Source: Rhodohalobacter sp. 614A
Lineage (GTDB): Bacteria > Bacteroidota > Rhodothermia > Balneolales > Balneolaceae
NCBI RefSeq assembly: GCF_021462415.1
Contig: NZ_JAKEDS010000002.1
Location: forward strand, 186,001-250,000
DNA: 64,000 nt
Reading direction: 5' to 3'
Shown here piece by piece: positions 36,158-45,564 of the stretch. The translations under genes were made by a program, and so were the position numbers. Each line of letters opens with the position of its first letter. Position 1 is the stretch's first letter. A model generated the notes under the pieces. That model saw only the letters and a program-made list of their open reading frames with translations, was not told the origin of the DNA and did not search any database.

Positions 36158-36907
36158 TTAGTTATTTATTTTGATAAATCCGCCGTCAATCGGGTAATCA
36201 GTTCCGGTTATAAAACCGGCTTTATCGGAACAAAGGAAAAGTGCGAGTTCGGCAACTTCTTCTGGTTTGGCCATCCGTCCGATTGGCTGTGTTTTTGATA
36301 ATTTATCATACATTTCCTGCTCTTGTCCCGGATAATTCTGGGCCAAAAATCCATCCACAAAAGGTGTGTGAACCCGGGCTGGGGAAATGGAATTACAGCG
36401 GATGCCATCGTTAATATAATCTTTAGCCACGGAATAGGTCATCGTGAGAACCGCGCCTTTGGTCATGGTGTATGCAAAACGGTCCGGAATCCCCACATGA
36501 GAAACCACCGAAGCCATGTTCAAAATACATCCCTTTGATTTCTTCAAAGCTCCAATGGATGCCTGGATACAGTTAAAAACTCCTTTAATATTAACACTGT
36601 AGAGCCGATCCAGATCTTCTTCACTTGTTTGTTCAATATTCCCGACTTTCGCAATTCCGGCGTTGTTTACCAGTATATTCAGCTCTTCGGTTTCGGTGAT
36701 TTTTTGGATGACTTCATGAACTTGTCTGTGATTGGAAACATCACATTGGTGAACAGTGATTGCCGACTCATTTTGTCCGATTTTCACATCTTCCTTGAGT
36801 TCCAGAACATGAACTTTCGCTCCGTTAGCAATAAACAGATTTGTGATGGCGAGGCCAATTCCACTTGCTCCTCCTGTGACGATTGCGGTTTTGTCTTTTA
36901 ATTCCAT
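36158..36907 (-). CDS. SDR-family 2-keto-3-deoxy-L-fuconate dehydrogenase
   Basis: 249 residues. It has VTGGASGIGLA, NNAGIAKVG, catalytic Ser in NMASVVSHVG and YxxxK in AYTMTKGAVL, with a C-terminal TGTDYPIDGG end. It should oxidise C4 of 2-keto-3-deoxy-L-fuconate with NAD+. It lies between fuconate dehydratase and the FAH-family hydrolase. As with other SDRs, substrate is assigned by position in the pathway. Confidence 0.87.
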   Translation of the reverse strand: MELKDKTAIVTGGASGIGLAITNLFIANGAKVHVLELKEDVKIGQNESAITVHQCDVSNHRQVHEVIQKITETEELNILVNNAGIAKVGNIEQTSEEDLDRLYSVNIKGVFNCIQASIGALKKSKGCILNMASVVSHVGIPDRFAYTMTKGAVLTMTYSVAKDYINDGIRCNSISPARVHTPFVDGFLAQNYPGQEQEMYDKLSKTQPIGRMAKPEEVAELALFLCSDKAGFITGTDYPIDGGFIKINN

Positions 36908-37018
36908 TTGTCTCAGATTTTCGATTAAATATGAGCAGTTATTTTAAAAATAGTAATTGTCGTTAGGCCCACATCCTCAGAAATTATCTTGTCGATTCCC
37001 CCTTCAAATGAGGAATCT

Positions 37019-38320
37019 TTATGCCAATTCACGCCAGATTTTTCCGTTTGGAAATTCATAATCTTTAAGTGATTCGGGTTTCATCTGGATGCTGTACCCT
37101 GGTGTTTGGGGCGGCATGTATGCTCCATTTTTAATAGTGACCGGATCCATAAAATGTTTGTGGAGATGATCCACATATTCGATGATCCGGTTTTCTTTGC
37201 TGCCACTAATAGCAATGTAATCAATCATGGATAAATGCTGAACATATTCGCACAAACCCACGCCACCGGCATGCGGACACACCGGAATTCCAAACTTTGC
37301 CGCCATTAACATAATGGCCAGGTTCTCATTTACACCGCCCACACGGCAGCTATCAATTTGGCATATCCCGAAAGCGTTTGCCTGCATTAACTGTTTAAAT
37401 ATGACCCGATTTTGACAGTGTTCCCCGGTGGCAACTTTTATGGGTGCGATGGCTTTCGCAATTTTTGCATGGCCCAAAATATCATCGGGACTTGTAGGTT
37501 CTTCAATCCACCAGGGATTAAATTTTGCAAGGGATTTCATATTTGAAATGGCCTCATCCACATCCCATTTTTGATTGGCGTCCATCATCAGAAACATATC
37601 CTCACCAATCTCTTCCCGAATGATTTGAGCGCGGCGCATATCATCCTGTAAATCAGATCCTACTTTCATTTTCAGGTGAGTAAACCCTTCTTCTTTGGCT
37701 TCTCGACTCAGCCGGTGGATTTTTTCATCCGAATAACCCAGCCAACCTGCCGAAGTGGTATACGCCGGATAACCGTTTTGAAGTAAATCATCCATTCGTT
37801 TCTGCCTGGATGGCTCCTGTTTTTTCAATATTGAGAGAGCTTCATCAGGAGTAAGAACATCCGTGATATAGGTAAAATCAACACATTTCACCAGTTCCTC
37901 GGGTGCCATATCTGCCAGAAGTTTCCAGAGAGGCTTGTTTTCGGCCTTCGCGTAGAGATCCCAAACTGCATTTACCAAAGCACCGGTAGCAAGGTGTATT
38001 ACACCTTTTTCAGGGCCAAGCCAACGGAGCTGACTATCTCCCGTAGTATTCTTCCAGAAGCTTCCTAGATCATCTGTAATCTCACGAAGAGTTTTGCCGA
38101 CAATCAGATGTTCCATGGATTGAATGGCCTGAACACAGATATCATTTCCGCGGCCAATCGTAAACGTTAAACCGTGTCCTTCAAGCTCACTATTTGTTTT
38201 GAGAATTACATAGGCTGCGGAATAATCCGGATCGGGATTCATGGCATCGGAACCGTCCAGCGTCTGGCTGGTGGGAAAGCGAATATCTTTCACCTCAATG
38301 TGTGTGATGGTAGCATCCAT
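37019..38320 (-). CDS. L-fuconate dehydratase (enolase superfamily)
   Basis: 433 residues from ATG 38320. An ATG at 38353 adds eleven residues before the family start. The N-terminus has ITHIEVKDIRFPTSQTLDGS, then DPDYSAAYVIL, both diagnostic of L-fuconate dehydratase. Active-site marks are HLKMKVGSD (Lys base), MDANQKWD (Asp), WWIEEPTSPDD (Glu), KVATGEHCQN (Glu) and VCPHAGGVGLCEYVQH (His). It dehydrates L-fuconate to 2-keto-3-deoxy-L-fuconate with Mg2+. It is the first gene of the catabolic operon, and the pfkB-like gene is divergent from it. Confidence 0.93.
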   Translation of the reverse strand: MDATITHIEVKDIRFPTSQTLDGSDAMNPDPDYSAAYVILKTNSELEGHGLTFTIGRGNDICVQAIQSMEHLIVGKTLREITDDLGSFWKNTTGDSQLRWLGPEKGVIHLATGALVNAVWDLYAKAENKPLWKLLADMAPEELVKCVDFTYITDVLTPDEALSILKKQEPSRQKRMDDLLQNGYPAYTTSAGWLGYSDEKIHRLSREAKEEGFTHLKMKVGSDLQDDMRRAQIIREEIGEDMFLMMDANQKWDVDEAISNMKSLAKFNPWWIEEPTSPDDILGHAKIAKAIAPIKVATGEHCQNRVIFKQLMQANAFGICQIDSCRVGGVNENLAIMLMAAKFGIPVCPHAGGVGLCEYVQHLSMIDYIAISGSKENRIIEYVDHLHKHFMDPVTIKNGAYMPPQTPGYSIQMKPESLKDYEFPNGKIWRELA

Positions 38321-38501
38321 ATCCAATACTTTATGGGCCAAATGGTTATGCAAAAGTGTGCAGTTAAAACCTGTTGCATCTAAAATAGAAATGGCCGCTC
38401 GAATATCAACGGATTTTTTTCTTGAGAATAAATATTTCTGAATGCAGGAATGCTATTTTAAGTTCAATGCTATTGAAGTAGAATTTTTAAAAGATGAAAG
38501 A

Positions 38502-39434
38502 ATGTCCAAAAGAGTTTTAACCATTACGATGAATCCGGCGCTGGATGTAAGCAGCGAAGCGAATGAAGTGTTAACCGACCAGAAAGTGAGATGCGATAAA
38601 CCACAGTATGATCCGGGAGGGGGAGGAATAAATGTAGCCCGCGTTTTAACACGGCTGGGAATAGAAGTGGATGCCGAATATTTGGTTGGAGGTGTAACCG
38701 GAAACTTTCTGATGCAATTGCTCAAAGAAGAGAAGATGTACGATCACCCGATAGAAATTAAGGGTATAACCCGTGAGAATACTTCAATCATTGATAAAAA
38801 AACCGGAGAGCAATACCGGTTTGTATTTCCCGGTCCCCAGATTGAAGAGAGTGAATGGAAAAGTGTTATCAAGAGGGTGGAGGATGAAATTTCAACCTAC
38901 GATATTGTGGTGGCGAGTGGAAGTCTGCCGCCGGGTGTTCCCACAGATTTCTATAGCAGGCTTGCAAAGATCGTTTTGGATGAAAATAAAACGTATATCC
39001 TGGATGCATCCGGGGAGTCCCTGCTGGCGGGAATTCAGAATGGAGCGACATTTATCAAACCAAACCAGGAAGAATTCGATGCGTTGGCAGAAAGAACAAA
39101 TTCGAAAGACCATCAAGCACTTGTAAAGAAATTGTTTTCCTTTGGTGTTGAAAATATTATTCATACAAAAGGAAAGGACGGAACTTATTTATACAATCAA
39201 TTCGGAACGAAAGAGTTTACTTTGCCGGAAATTGAGGTAAACAGTTCTATTGGTGCGGGTGACAGTTTTGTGGGTGGACTTGTAGCCGGTCTTGTAGAAG
39301 GGAAAACAATTGAAGATTCGATTTGCTATGGGATTGCGGCAGCCTCAAGTACACTAAAGAGCTCAGGAACCGATCTTTGCGAACTCAGCGAGGTTCAGGC
39401 TATAAGCAGACAGCATTGCGGCGGGAAAGGCTGA
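38502..39434 (+). CDS. pfkB: PfkB-family 6-phosphofructokinase (Pfk-2 type)
   Basis: 310 residues from ATG 38502, with a purine-rich GATGAAAGA ahead. An ATG at 38442 would add 20 residues not seen in the family. The N-terminus (ITMNPALDVSSEA) and YDPGGGGINVARVLTRLG match E. coli PfkB. The C-terminal GAGDSFVGGLVAGL holds the catalytic Asp and the anion hole. Length equals the E. coli enzyme (309). It phosphorylates fructose 6-phosphate. Tagatose-6-phosphate kinase is an alternative for this family. It is divergent from the fucose operon and probably independent of it. Confidence 0.88.
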   Translation: MSKRVLTITMNPALDVSSEANEVLTDQKVRCDKPQYDPGGGGINVARVLTRLGIEVDAEYLVGGVTGNFLMQLLKEEKMYDHPIEIKGITRENTSIIDKKTGEQYRFVFPGPQIEESEWKSVIKRVEDEISTYDIVVASGSLPPGVPTDFYSRLAKIVLDENKTYILDASGESLLAGIQNGATFIKPNQEEFDALAERTNSKDHQALVKKLFSFGVENIIHTKGKDGTYLYNQFGTKEFTLPEIEVNSSIGAGDSFVGGLVAGLVEGKTIEDSICYGIAAASSTLKSSGTDLCELSEVQAISRQHCGGKG

Positions 39435-39485
39435 AATTATATTTTACTCCTGGATTTCTAATGTAATTCGAATGGTGATTTAATC

Positions 39486-40763
39486 TCACTCTGGCTGAAA
39501 ATGGCTTGCGGCTCCTTTCCAGGTTCCTTTTTTAAAACGGAGAGTATAGGTTTGTAGGTGATCAGATTTTTGCTGAGTCACTTCTCCTTCAATCTGTTTT
39601 GTAAGTGCTGCAATTATCCGTGAATCCAGCGAATTCGGGTCACTGAGATCAAAATCGTTTTGTGGTGTTCCGTTATTTTGAATGGTGAATTCCACGGAAT
39701 CATCTTCCAGTTTAAATACAATTTGTATGAAGGGTTTATCAATCCCTATAAATTTATGTTGGTTTGTAATTACAAGAAGTTCATTACAAATCAAACCAAC
39801 CGGAATTGCCTGATTGATATTCAGTTCTATATTCTCAATATGTGTTTTGTATTCAATATTCTTTCGATTGGGGGCAAACATTTCATTCAGATATTGGATC
39901 TGTTCTTGCAAGTACCAGTTAAAGTTAATCGTGGGCTCTCCCGCCACGTCTGCAAAATTTTCGTAGATAAGTGAGATCGTTTTTAACCTGGTTTTATAGT
40001 GCTCTAAAATTTGTTTTGTGGTTCCACCTTTTCCATGCATAAGCTGAAGTTCCAGCAAAGCACACATCAGGGCTATATTATTCTTCACTCGATGATGGAG
40101 CTCAGAAAGCAAAATCTGTTTTTCTTCGAGATTTTTTTTAAGCTTTACTTCATTCTCTATTTGTTGAGAAATATCTTCGATCATAGCAATTAAATAGATC
40201 GGGTTTTTGTCTTTTTCATATACAGCGCTCTTCGTTACCCTGCCGATAAAATAACTGCCATCTTTTCTCTTATACCTTTTTTCGGTTTTATAACTTGATA
40301 ATTCTCCAGCAATCAGTTCCTGGTCCAGTTCGCGGCCGCGTTCCAGGTCATCCGCGTGTATAAAATCAGAAAACCTGAGACTTAAGAGTTCTTCTTTTTT
40401 ATATCCCAGAAGATTACACAGAGATCTGTTTACGAGAATCCAGTTTTCATTGGGTTTATGATGTGCAATTCCGACAGGAGCGTACTCAAAAGTAGATTCA
40501 AATTTTTTACTGTTCTTTTGAGCGTCATTCACAAGGTCTTCAATCAGAACGTTACTTTGGTAAACGAGAAAGAAGATCAAAACGCCGGTTGCAATTACAT
40601 AGAACCAACCCTCGAGTGATAGGACAAGGAGAAGTGTATCAGGATCTTCAATCAGGGAAAACAAAAGCTGATCGGAGTATTGAATCCACACAGCTCCAAC
40701 CAGCACATAGATAAGTGCAATGATGAATGGACTACTCTTGATTATAGTTCGCAGCTTATTCAT
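39486..40763 (-). CDS. Membrane PAS histidine kinase (HisKA_2) with a degenerate ATPase domain
   Basis: 425 residues. Two membrane spans (about 12-28 and 49-68) flank a short external loop. A PAS domain (about 88-200, YKRKDGSYFIGRVTKSAV) is followed by the H-box ELHHRVKNN (His223/224), like the kinase at 2015. The ATPase part is eroded: the N-box reads CNELLVITNQHKF, the G1 box QNNGTPQN has Asn for Asp (Asn363) and lacks the second Gly, and the G2 region SLDSRIIAAL has no glycine. It may be a pseudokinase, perhaps a phosphatase or a partner of the active kinase. Family assignment is firm and loss of activity is inferred. Confidence 0.88.
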   Translation of the reverse strand: MNKLRTIIKSSPFIIALIYVLVGAVWIQYSDQLLFSLIEDPDTLLLVLSLEGWFYVIATGVLIFFLVYQSNVLIEDLVNDAQKNSKKFESTFEYAPVGIAHHKPNENWILVNRSLCNLLGYKKEELLSLRFSDFIHADDLERGRELDQELIAGELSSYKTEKRYKRKDGSYFIGRVTKSAVYEKDKNPIYLIAMIEDISQQIENEVKLKKNLEEKQILLSELHHRVKNNIALMCALLELQLMHGKGGTTKQILEHYKTRLKTISLIYENFADVAGEPTINFNWYLQEQIQYLNEMFAPNRKNIEYKTHIENIELNINQAIPVGLICNELLVITNQHKFIGIDKPFIQIVFKLEDDSVEFTIQNNGTPQNDFDLSDPNSLDSRIIAALTKQIEGEVTQQKSDHLQTYTLRFKKGTWKGAASHFQPE

Positions 40764-40903
40764 ACAATTGATTGCTTTGACCTGACTCTTTCATAATCAA
40801 AGTAAATAGCATGTTATTTCAAAACCATTTACTAATTTTGTTTTCGATATGCTTTTGAAGTTTTTAAGTTGTTTTTGAGATAAAACCCTTAATTGACTGT
40901 TCT

Positions 40904-41815
40904 ATGAAATACATGATGTCTGCTTTTTTACTGCTTTTGATAACATCTTTATCGCTGGTTGCAGCCACAACCTCCGATGATTCATCGGAAAAACAACCGG
41001 TTTATTCTGAGGATGATCACTCCATCCGCGTAATGACATTTAACCTTCGTTTGGATACATCCAGCGATGGCTCAAATGCTTGGCCAAACCGAAAAGAGAT
41101 GGTTGCGCGGACCATGCGATTTCATGAAGCTGATTTTGTCGGGATACAGGAAGGACTTCCACATCAACTGGATGAACTGGACGAGATGCTTCCTTATTTC
41201 AAAAGAATTGGGGTGGGGCGAAACGGAACTGAAGAAGATGAAGGAGAGTATTCGGCCATCTTTTACCGGGAGAGCAGGTTCAAACTTGTAAACGACAATA
41301 CATTTTGGTTGTCGGAAACTCCCAATGAAGCGGGGAGTAAAGGCTGGGATGCTGCATTGCCGAGAATTGTAACATGGGGCGAATTTAAAGACACCGAAAC
41401 GGATGAGACCTTTTTTGTTTTTAACACTCATTTTGATCACATAGGAGAAACGGCTCGTGCCGAAAGTGCGAAACTGATCTTACATCAGATACTGGATATA
41501 GCTGAAGGGAAACCGGTAGTTTTGACAGGAGATTTTAATACCACTGAGAATGATCCTCCATATAGAATTCTCACCAAAACGAATGGGAATGAGTTGCCGC
41601 TTGAGGATGCATTTTATCACTCCGAATATGGACATCACGGTCCTACATCAACATGGAATGGGTTTGATAAAATTGTTCCGGATCGAAGAATCGATTTCAT
41701 ATTTACAAACACAGGATTTCGTGTATTACAACATGCCATCATTGCCGATCACCAGGACGGGCGGTTTCCATCCGATCATTTGCCGGTAGTAGCAGAAATT
41801 GAATTCTCTGAATAA
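40904..41815 (+). CDS. Exported endonuclease/exonuclease/phosphatase-family protein
   Basis: 303 residues with a signal peptide (MSAFLLLLITSLSLVAATT). EEP fold marks are IRVMTFNLRLDT, VGIQEGLPHQL (Glu metal ligand), FVFNTHFDHIG, VVLTGDFNTTENDPPY and PSDHLPVVAEIEF. The family includes sphingomyelinase-like, inositol-phosphatase and nuclease activities. The export signal and small size fit an extracellular or periplasmic phosphodiesterase. The gene is single and divergent from the kinase at 40763. Confidence 0.9.
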   Translation: MKYMMSAFLLLLITSLSLVAATTSDDSSEKQPVYSEDDHSIRVMTFNLRLDTSSDGSNAWPNRKEMVARTMRFHEADFVGIQEGLPHQLDELDEMLPYFKRIGVGRNGTEEDEGEYSAIFYRESRFKLVNDNTFWLSETPNEAGSKGWDAALPRIVTWGEFKDTETDETFFVFNTHFDHIGETARAESAKLILHQILDIAEGKPVVLTGDFNTTENDPPYRILTKTNGNELPLEDAFYHSEYGHHGPTSTWNGFDKIVPDRRIDFIFTNTGFRVLQHAIIADHQDGRFPSDHLPVVAEIEFSE

Positions 41816-41854
41816 GAGAAGCAGAAACGCCAATTGTGGATAAGATGCGTTGTG

Positions 41855-42868
41855 CTAATCAAATCCTTTTGGGTTTTTCTTCTGCCAGTTCCAGGCGTCC
41901 CTGCACATTTCTTCAAGTCCGCGCTCGGTTTTCCAGCCAAGTTCCTTCTCCGCTTTTGACGGATCTGCGTAACAAATGGCGGCGTCACCGGCGCGTCGGG
42001 GTGTAATTTTATAGGGAATGGAGACATCATTAACTTTCTCAAACGTTTTAATAAGTTCAAGAACGGTTGAGCCGCTGCCTGTTCCCAAATTATAGGTCAC
42101 CAGACCGGGTTTTTCATCAAGTTTTTCAAGTGCCTTGAGGTGTCCGATGGCAAGATCAACCACATGAATATAATCCCGTTCTCCGGTTCCGTCGCGTGTA
42201 GGGTAATCATCTCCAAAAACATTCAGTTTTTCGAGTTTACCAACGGCAACCTGGGTGATATAAGGCATTAGATTGTTAGGGGTTCCTTGTGGATCTTCCC
42301 CGATCATCCCGCTTTCGTGAGCTCCAACCGGGTTGAAATAACGAAGCAGGGCGATGTTCCAGTCAGAATCTGCGGTATGAATATCTTTCAGCAGATATTC
42401 GCTGGTAAGTTTTGTTTGTCCATACGGATTTACAGCACTCAGGCTGGCTTCTTCCGTGAGCGGAGACTGCGAGGGATTGCCATAAACAGTAGCCGATGAG
42501 CTGAAAACAATGTTTTTAACGCCGGACTTTACCATCACATCACAAAGGTTTACGGTTCCGGAAATATTGTTTTTATAATAAAGCAGCGGTTTCTCAACGG
42601 ATTCTCCAACGGCCTTGAGTGCAGCAAAATGAATCACTGCATCAAATGAATGCGCATTAAAAATTTCGGTCAGTTCTTTTGTATTCAACAGATTGATCTC
42701 GAAGAAATCGACAGTTTTACCTGTAATTTTTTCTACTCTCTTAAGAGATTCAATACTACTGTTGCTGAGGTTGTCTACTACTGTAACGTTGTAATTGGCG
42801 TTGAGAAGCTCAAGAACCGTGTGGCTTCCGATAAACCCGGCTCCGCCTGTAACAAGAATGTTTTTCAT
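41855..42868 (-). CDS. galE: UDP-glucose 4-epimerase
   Basis: 337 residues from ATG 42868 (ILVTGGAGFIGSHTVLELL is the NAD motif). The extended-SDR active site is VNPYGQTKLTSEYLL (Tyr-x-x-x-Lys), with SSSATVYGNPSQSPLTE and a C-terminal KRAGDAAICYADPSKA. It interconverts UDP-glucose and UDP-galactose for glycan synthesis, relevant to the surface-polysaccharide genes farther along. It ends at 41855, 39 nt from the convergent EEP gene. Confidence 0.94.
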   Translation of the reverse strand: MKNILVTGGAGFIGSHTVLELLNANYNVTVVDNLSNSSIESLKRVEKITGKTVDFFEINLLNTKELTEIFNAHSFDAVIHFAALKAVGESVEKPLLYYKNNISGTVNLCDVMVKSGVKNIVFSSSATVYGNPSQSPLTEEASLSAVNPYGQTKLTSEYLLKDIHTADSDWNIALLRYFNPVGAHESGMIGEDPQGTPNNLMPYITQVAVGKLEKLNVFGDDYPTRDGTGERDYIHVVDLAIGHLKALEKLDEKPGLVTYNLGTGSGSTVLELIKTFEKVNDVSIPYKITPRRAGDAAICYADPSKAEKELGWKTERGLEEMCRDAWNWQKKNPKGFD

Positions 42869-42961
42869 GAATACATATTCGATTAAGATCAAGCAATAAA
42901 TCTTAGTAAAGATAAGCCCAAAAAGTGGTAAGGGAAAAGCCGGATTCCGAAAAGATAGCAG

Positions 42962-44416
42962 CTAAAAAGGGATGGAAATTTTAAAAGTGGTTCCACGGTT
43001 CAGAAAACTTTGAACACTGATTTCTGCTCCGTGAAGTTCAAGTATCTTTTGAGCGATGGACAAACCGAGCCCGGCACCAGAGCTGTTAGATCGGCTTTTA
43101 TCAACTTGGTAGAACCGGTCGAAAACGTGCGGGATATCCGATTCGGGTATTCCTTTTCCGGAATCGCTGATTTCAAGACTGATGTCCCTGCCGTTTTGAA
43201 TGGTTCGAATTGTAACAGTTCCACCTGAAGGCGTGTGCCGGATAGCATTGTCTATGAGATTAGAAAGTGCACGATCCAGCAGGCCAATGTCGGCATATAT
43301 TTTTGCATGAGGATTTTCTGGGAAAACTGTATGGATATGAATGTTTTTCTGTTCGGCTATGGGTTTAAATTGTTGCACGAGATCCTGCACCAATTCTGCC
43401 ATCGAAATATGTTCGAGCGTTGGAGTTACATTTTCTGCATCCAGTTTGGAGAGCTCGAACAGATCGTTAATCATTCTGTTCAGTTTTTGTGTATTTCCCA
43501 AAACGGTGTTCAAGTAGTTCTGTAGTTCTTCCTTGGAAATATTATCGCCTTTAAGCTGGATGGTTTCCAGGTATCCCTGGATGGACGACAAGGGATTACG
43601 TAAATCATGCGAAACATTTGCAACGAGTTCTCTCCGGAGCTTGTCAGCTTTTTTGATTTCATTCATACTTTCAACAACCGTATCTGCCATGTTGTTAAAG
43701 CAACGGGACAGGTCGGTAATCTCGTCGTTGCTTTTCAGAGGAATCCGCTTATTGAGTTCACCACGCTCAAAATCTTTCACCGTTTTTTTCATGACTTCAA
43801 GCCGGTGGGTGAGCATTCTGAAAACGAGAAAACCGATAATCAAACCGACCAATAAGATGATTCCAATAAATATCAACGTTCCTCTCAGGATGTAGCTATT
43901 CCTGAGCATATCTGCGGTTTGGGTAAATTCATTACCTTCCAGAACCACATAAATGTAGCAGTTCTCTTCACCCATAATGGTGATGTTGGCAGTGCTGAAA
44001 GGTTTTAGCCGATTGGGATTTAATGGATCCATTCCCAGGATTGGCAGTGGTTCTCCGTCAATAAAATCGTCAAGAGGTTTCACGTCCACCATTTTAACAA
44101 GTGGTTTCTGGCCGTTGGTTTCTCCCTGGATAAAGTTTTTGATCATCCCCTGGCGGCTTAAAAGATAGAAGTCAAACTGTGGATTGGCTCCGCTGAGCTC
44201 ATTCAGTTTTTGCTCGATCGCGTTCGCATCAAACTCATCATCTACAATAGGCTGGAACTCGGTTACGAGCCGCATTGCAAGATCTTTGTTGGTGGTTTGA
44301 ATGGATTCCTGGATGATTCTGGATGATGCATCAATACTGGTATAAGCTACCAGTACTCCAAAGAGAATCATGATTCCTGAAAAGATAGCAATCAGTTTAA
44401 TGTAGAAGCTACGCAT
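42962..44416 (-). CDS. Sensor histidine kinase of an OmpR-type two-component system
   Basis: 484 residues from ATG 44416, overlapping the regulator gene by 8 nt. TM1 (about 5-28) and TM2 (about 180-205) flank a periplasmic sensor domain. HAMP (LEVMKKTVKDFERGELN) leads to HisKA with SHDLRNPLSSIQGYLE, then HATPase_c with NLIDNAIRHTPSGG, ISDSGKGIPESD and GAGLGLSIAQKILELHG. It phosphorylates the response regulator encoded just upstream. The signal is not known. Architecture resembles PhoR/WalK-type kinases without a PAS domain. Confidence 0.95.
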   Translation of the reverse strand: MRSFYIKLIAIFSGIMILFGVLVAYTSIDASSRIIQESIQTTNKDLAMRLVTEFQPIVDDEFDANAIEQKLNELSGANPQFDFYLLSRQGMIKNFIQGETNGQKPLVKMVDVKPLDDFIDGEPLPILGMDPLNPNRLKPFSTANITIMGEENCYIYVVLEGNEFTQTADMLRNSYILRGTLIFIGIILLVGLIIGFLVFRMLTHRLEVMKKTVKDFERGELNKRIPLKSNDEITDLSRCFNNMADTVVESMNEIKKADKLRRELVANVSHDLRNPLSSIQGYLETIQLKGDNISKEELQNYLNTVLGNTQKLNRMINDLFELSKLDAENVTPTLEHISMAELVQDLVQQFKPIAEQKNIHIHTVFPENPHAKIYADIGLLDRALSNLIDNAIRHTPSGGTVTIRTIQNGRDISLEISDSGKGIPESDIPHVFDRFYQVDKSRSNSSGAGLGLSIAQKILELHGAEISVQSFLNRGTTFKISIPF

Positions 44417-45137
44417 GGTTTTCTGCCTCTTCCAGATCCGCAAAGCGGTAACCAACGCCCCAAACTGTTTTTATAAATTGCGGGTTGGATGGATCGTCTT
44501 CTATTTTGCTTCGCAACCGGTTGATGTGTGAGTTTACCGTGTGGCTGTAACCTTCGTAACTGTATCCCCAAACCTGGTTCAAAAGTTGCTCACGGCTATA
44601 TGCTTTTCCGGGATTGGAGCTGAAAAGAAGAAGCAGGTCGTACTCTTTGCTCGTTAATTCAACGGTACTGTCAGATAGTGTAACCTTTCGTTTTTTGGGA
44701 TAGATTTTGAGATCGTTGAAAACAAGCTCGCGCGGAAGGTTTCCTTCATTCTCCTGGTCAACTTTTATGCGCCTGAATATAGCTTTAACTCTTGCCGTTA
44801 ATTCCCGAATACTGAACGGCTTTGTCATGTAATCATCAGCTCCCAGTTCCAGTCCCAGTATTTTATCAACCTCTTCGGCTTTCGCAGTGAGCATCAAAAT
44901 AGGAACCCGCCGGTTTTCCTGGCGGATTCTTCTGCAAACTTCAAAGCCATCCAGTTTTGGCAGCATGATATCCAGAATCAACAAAGAGGGATCCAACTCT
45001 TCATAAAGTTTCAGGGCTTCCAGTCCATCGCCGGCGGTATGTACATTGTAGCCCGCATCCTGAAGATTGATTTTAATCAATTTTACAAGATCCCGATCAT
45101 CTTCAACAATTAATATAGAGTTTGCAGATTCCTGCAT
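44409..45137 (-). CDS. OmpR/PhoB-family response regulator
   Basis: 242 residues: an N-terminal receiver (VEDDRDLVKL acidic pocket, phosphoacceptor Asp56 in LLILDIMLPKLDG, Lys in YMTKPFS) and a C-terminal winged helix with LTSKEYDLLLLFSSNPGKA and RLRSKIEDDPSNPQFIKTV. Overlap with the kinase gene proves pairing. The DNA target is unknown. It is transcribed after the free Hpt gene, with a 76-nt gap. Confidence 0.95.
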   Translation of the reverse strand: MQESANSILIVEDDRDLVKLIKINLQDAGYNVHTAGDGLEALKLYEELDPSLLILDIMLPKLDGFEVCRRIRQENRRVPILMLTAKAEEVDKILGLELGADDYMTKPFSIRELTARVKAIFRRIKVDQENEGNLPRELVFNDLKIYPKKRKVTLSDSTVELTSKEYDLLLLFSSNPGKAYSREQLLNQVWGYSYEGYSHTVNSHINRLRSKIEDDPSNPQFIKTVWGVGYRFADLEEAENHA

Positions 45138-45213
45138 GAGACATTTTTTTAGAATTAAGAGATCAAAATGTCATTTTTCTCCTGCGATTATTCATCACAG
45201 AAACGTAACATCT

Positions 45214-45561
45214 CTATTGCAGCTGTTTTAGCTCTTTTATCAGCTGAGTGCAATATTCATTCATCTTCGCAACCATGTTTTTTATACTCTCATCGGCCGC
45301 TCCTTCCTCAAGCATAATTTTTGATGTTTCATACATCGTAATTACAGCTTCGAGCTTCATCATTTGTGCAACCGGTTTAATTTTATGACCTGCACGCCTG
45401 AGGTTTTCCATGTCGCGCTTCTTCAATGATTTTTCGAACTGTACCTTAAACTCCGAGAACGACTCCACAGAAGCCACAGCAAATTCACTGATATAATCCT
45501 CATCACCATATAAAAGGTCAACGATTACCTTTCTGTCTACGAGTGGTTTTTGTGATTCCAT
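45214..45561 (-). CDS. Free-standing Hpt-domain phosphotransfer protein
   Basis: 115 residues, all helical. The phosphoacceptor motif is RAGHKIKPVAQMM (His59), with Lys three residues after the His, as in Hpt domains (HxLKG-like). Preceding helices start LVDRKVIVDLLYGDEDYISE and the last helix is long and charged. Hpt proteins relay phosphate from a hybrid kinase to a response regulator, yet neither kinase near here is a hybrid. It lies 3 nt after the thioesterase stop and before the OmpR-type pair. The partner is unknown. Confidence 0.88.
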   Translation of the reverse strand: MESQKPLVDRKVIVDLLYGDEDYISEFAVASVESFSEFKVQFEKSLKKRDMENLRRAGHKIKPVAQMMKLEAVITMYETSKIMLEEGAADESIKNMVAKMNEYCTQLIKELKQLQ

Positions 45562-45564
45562 GGT

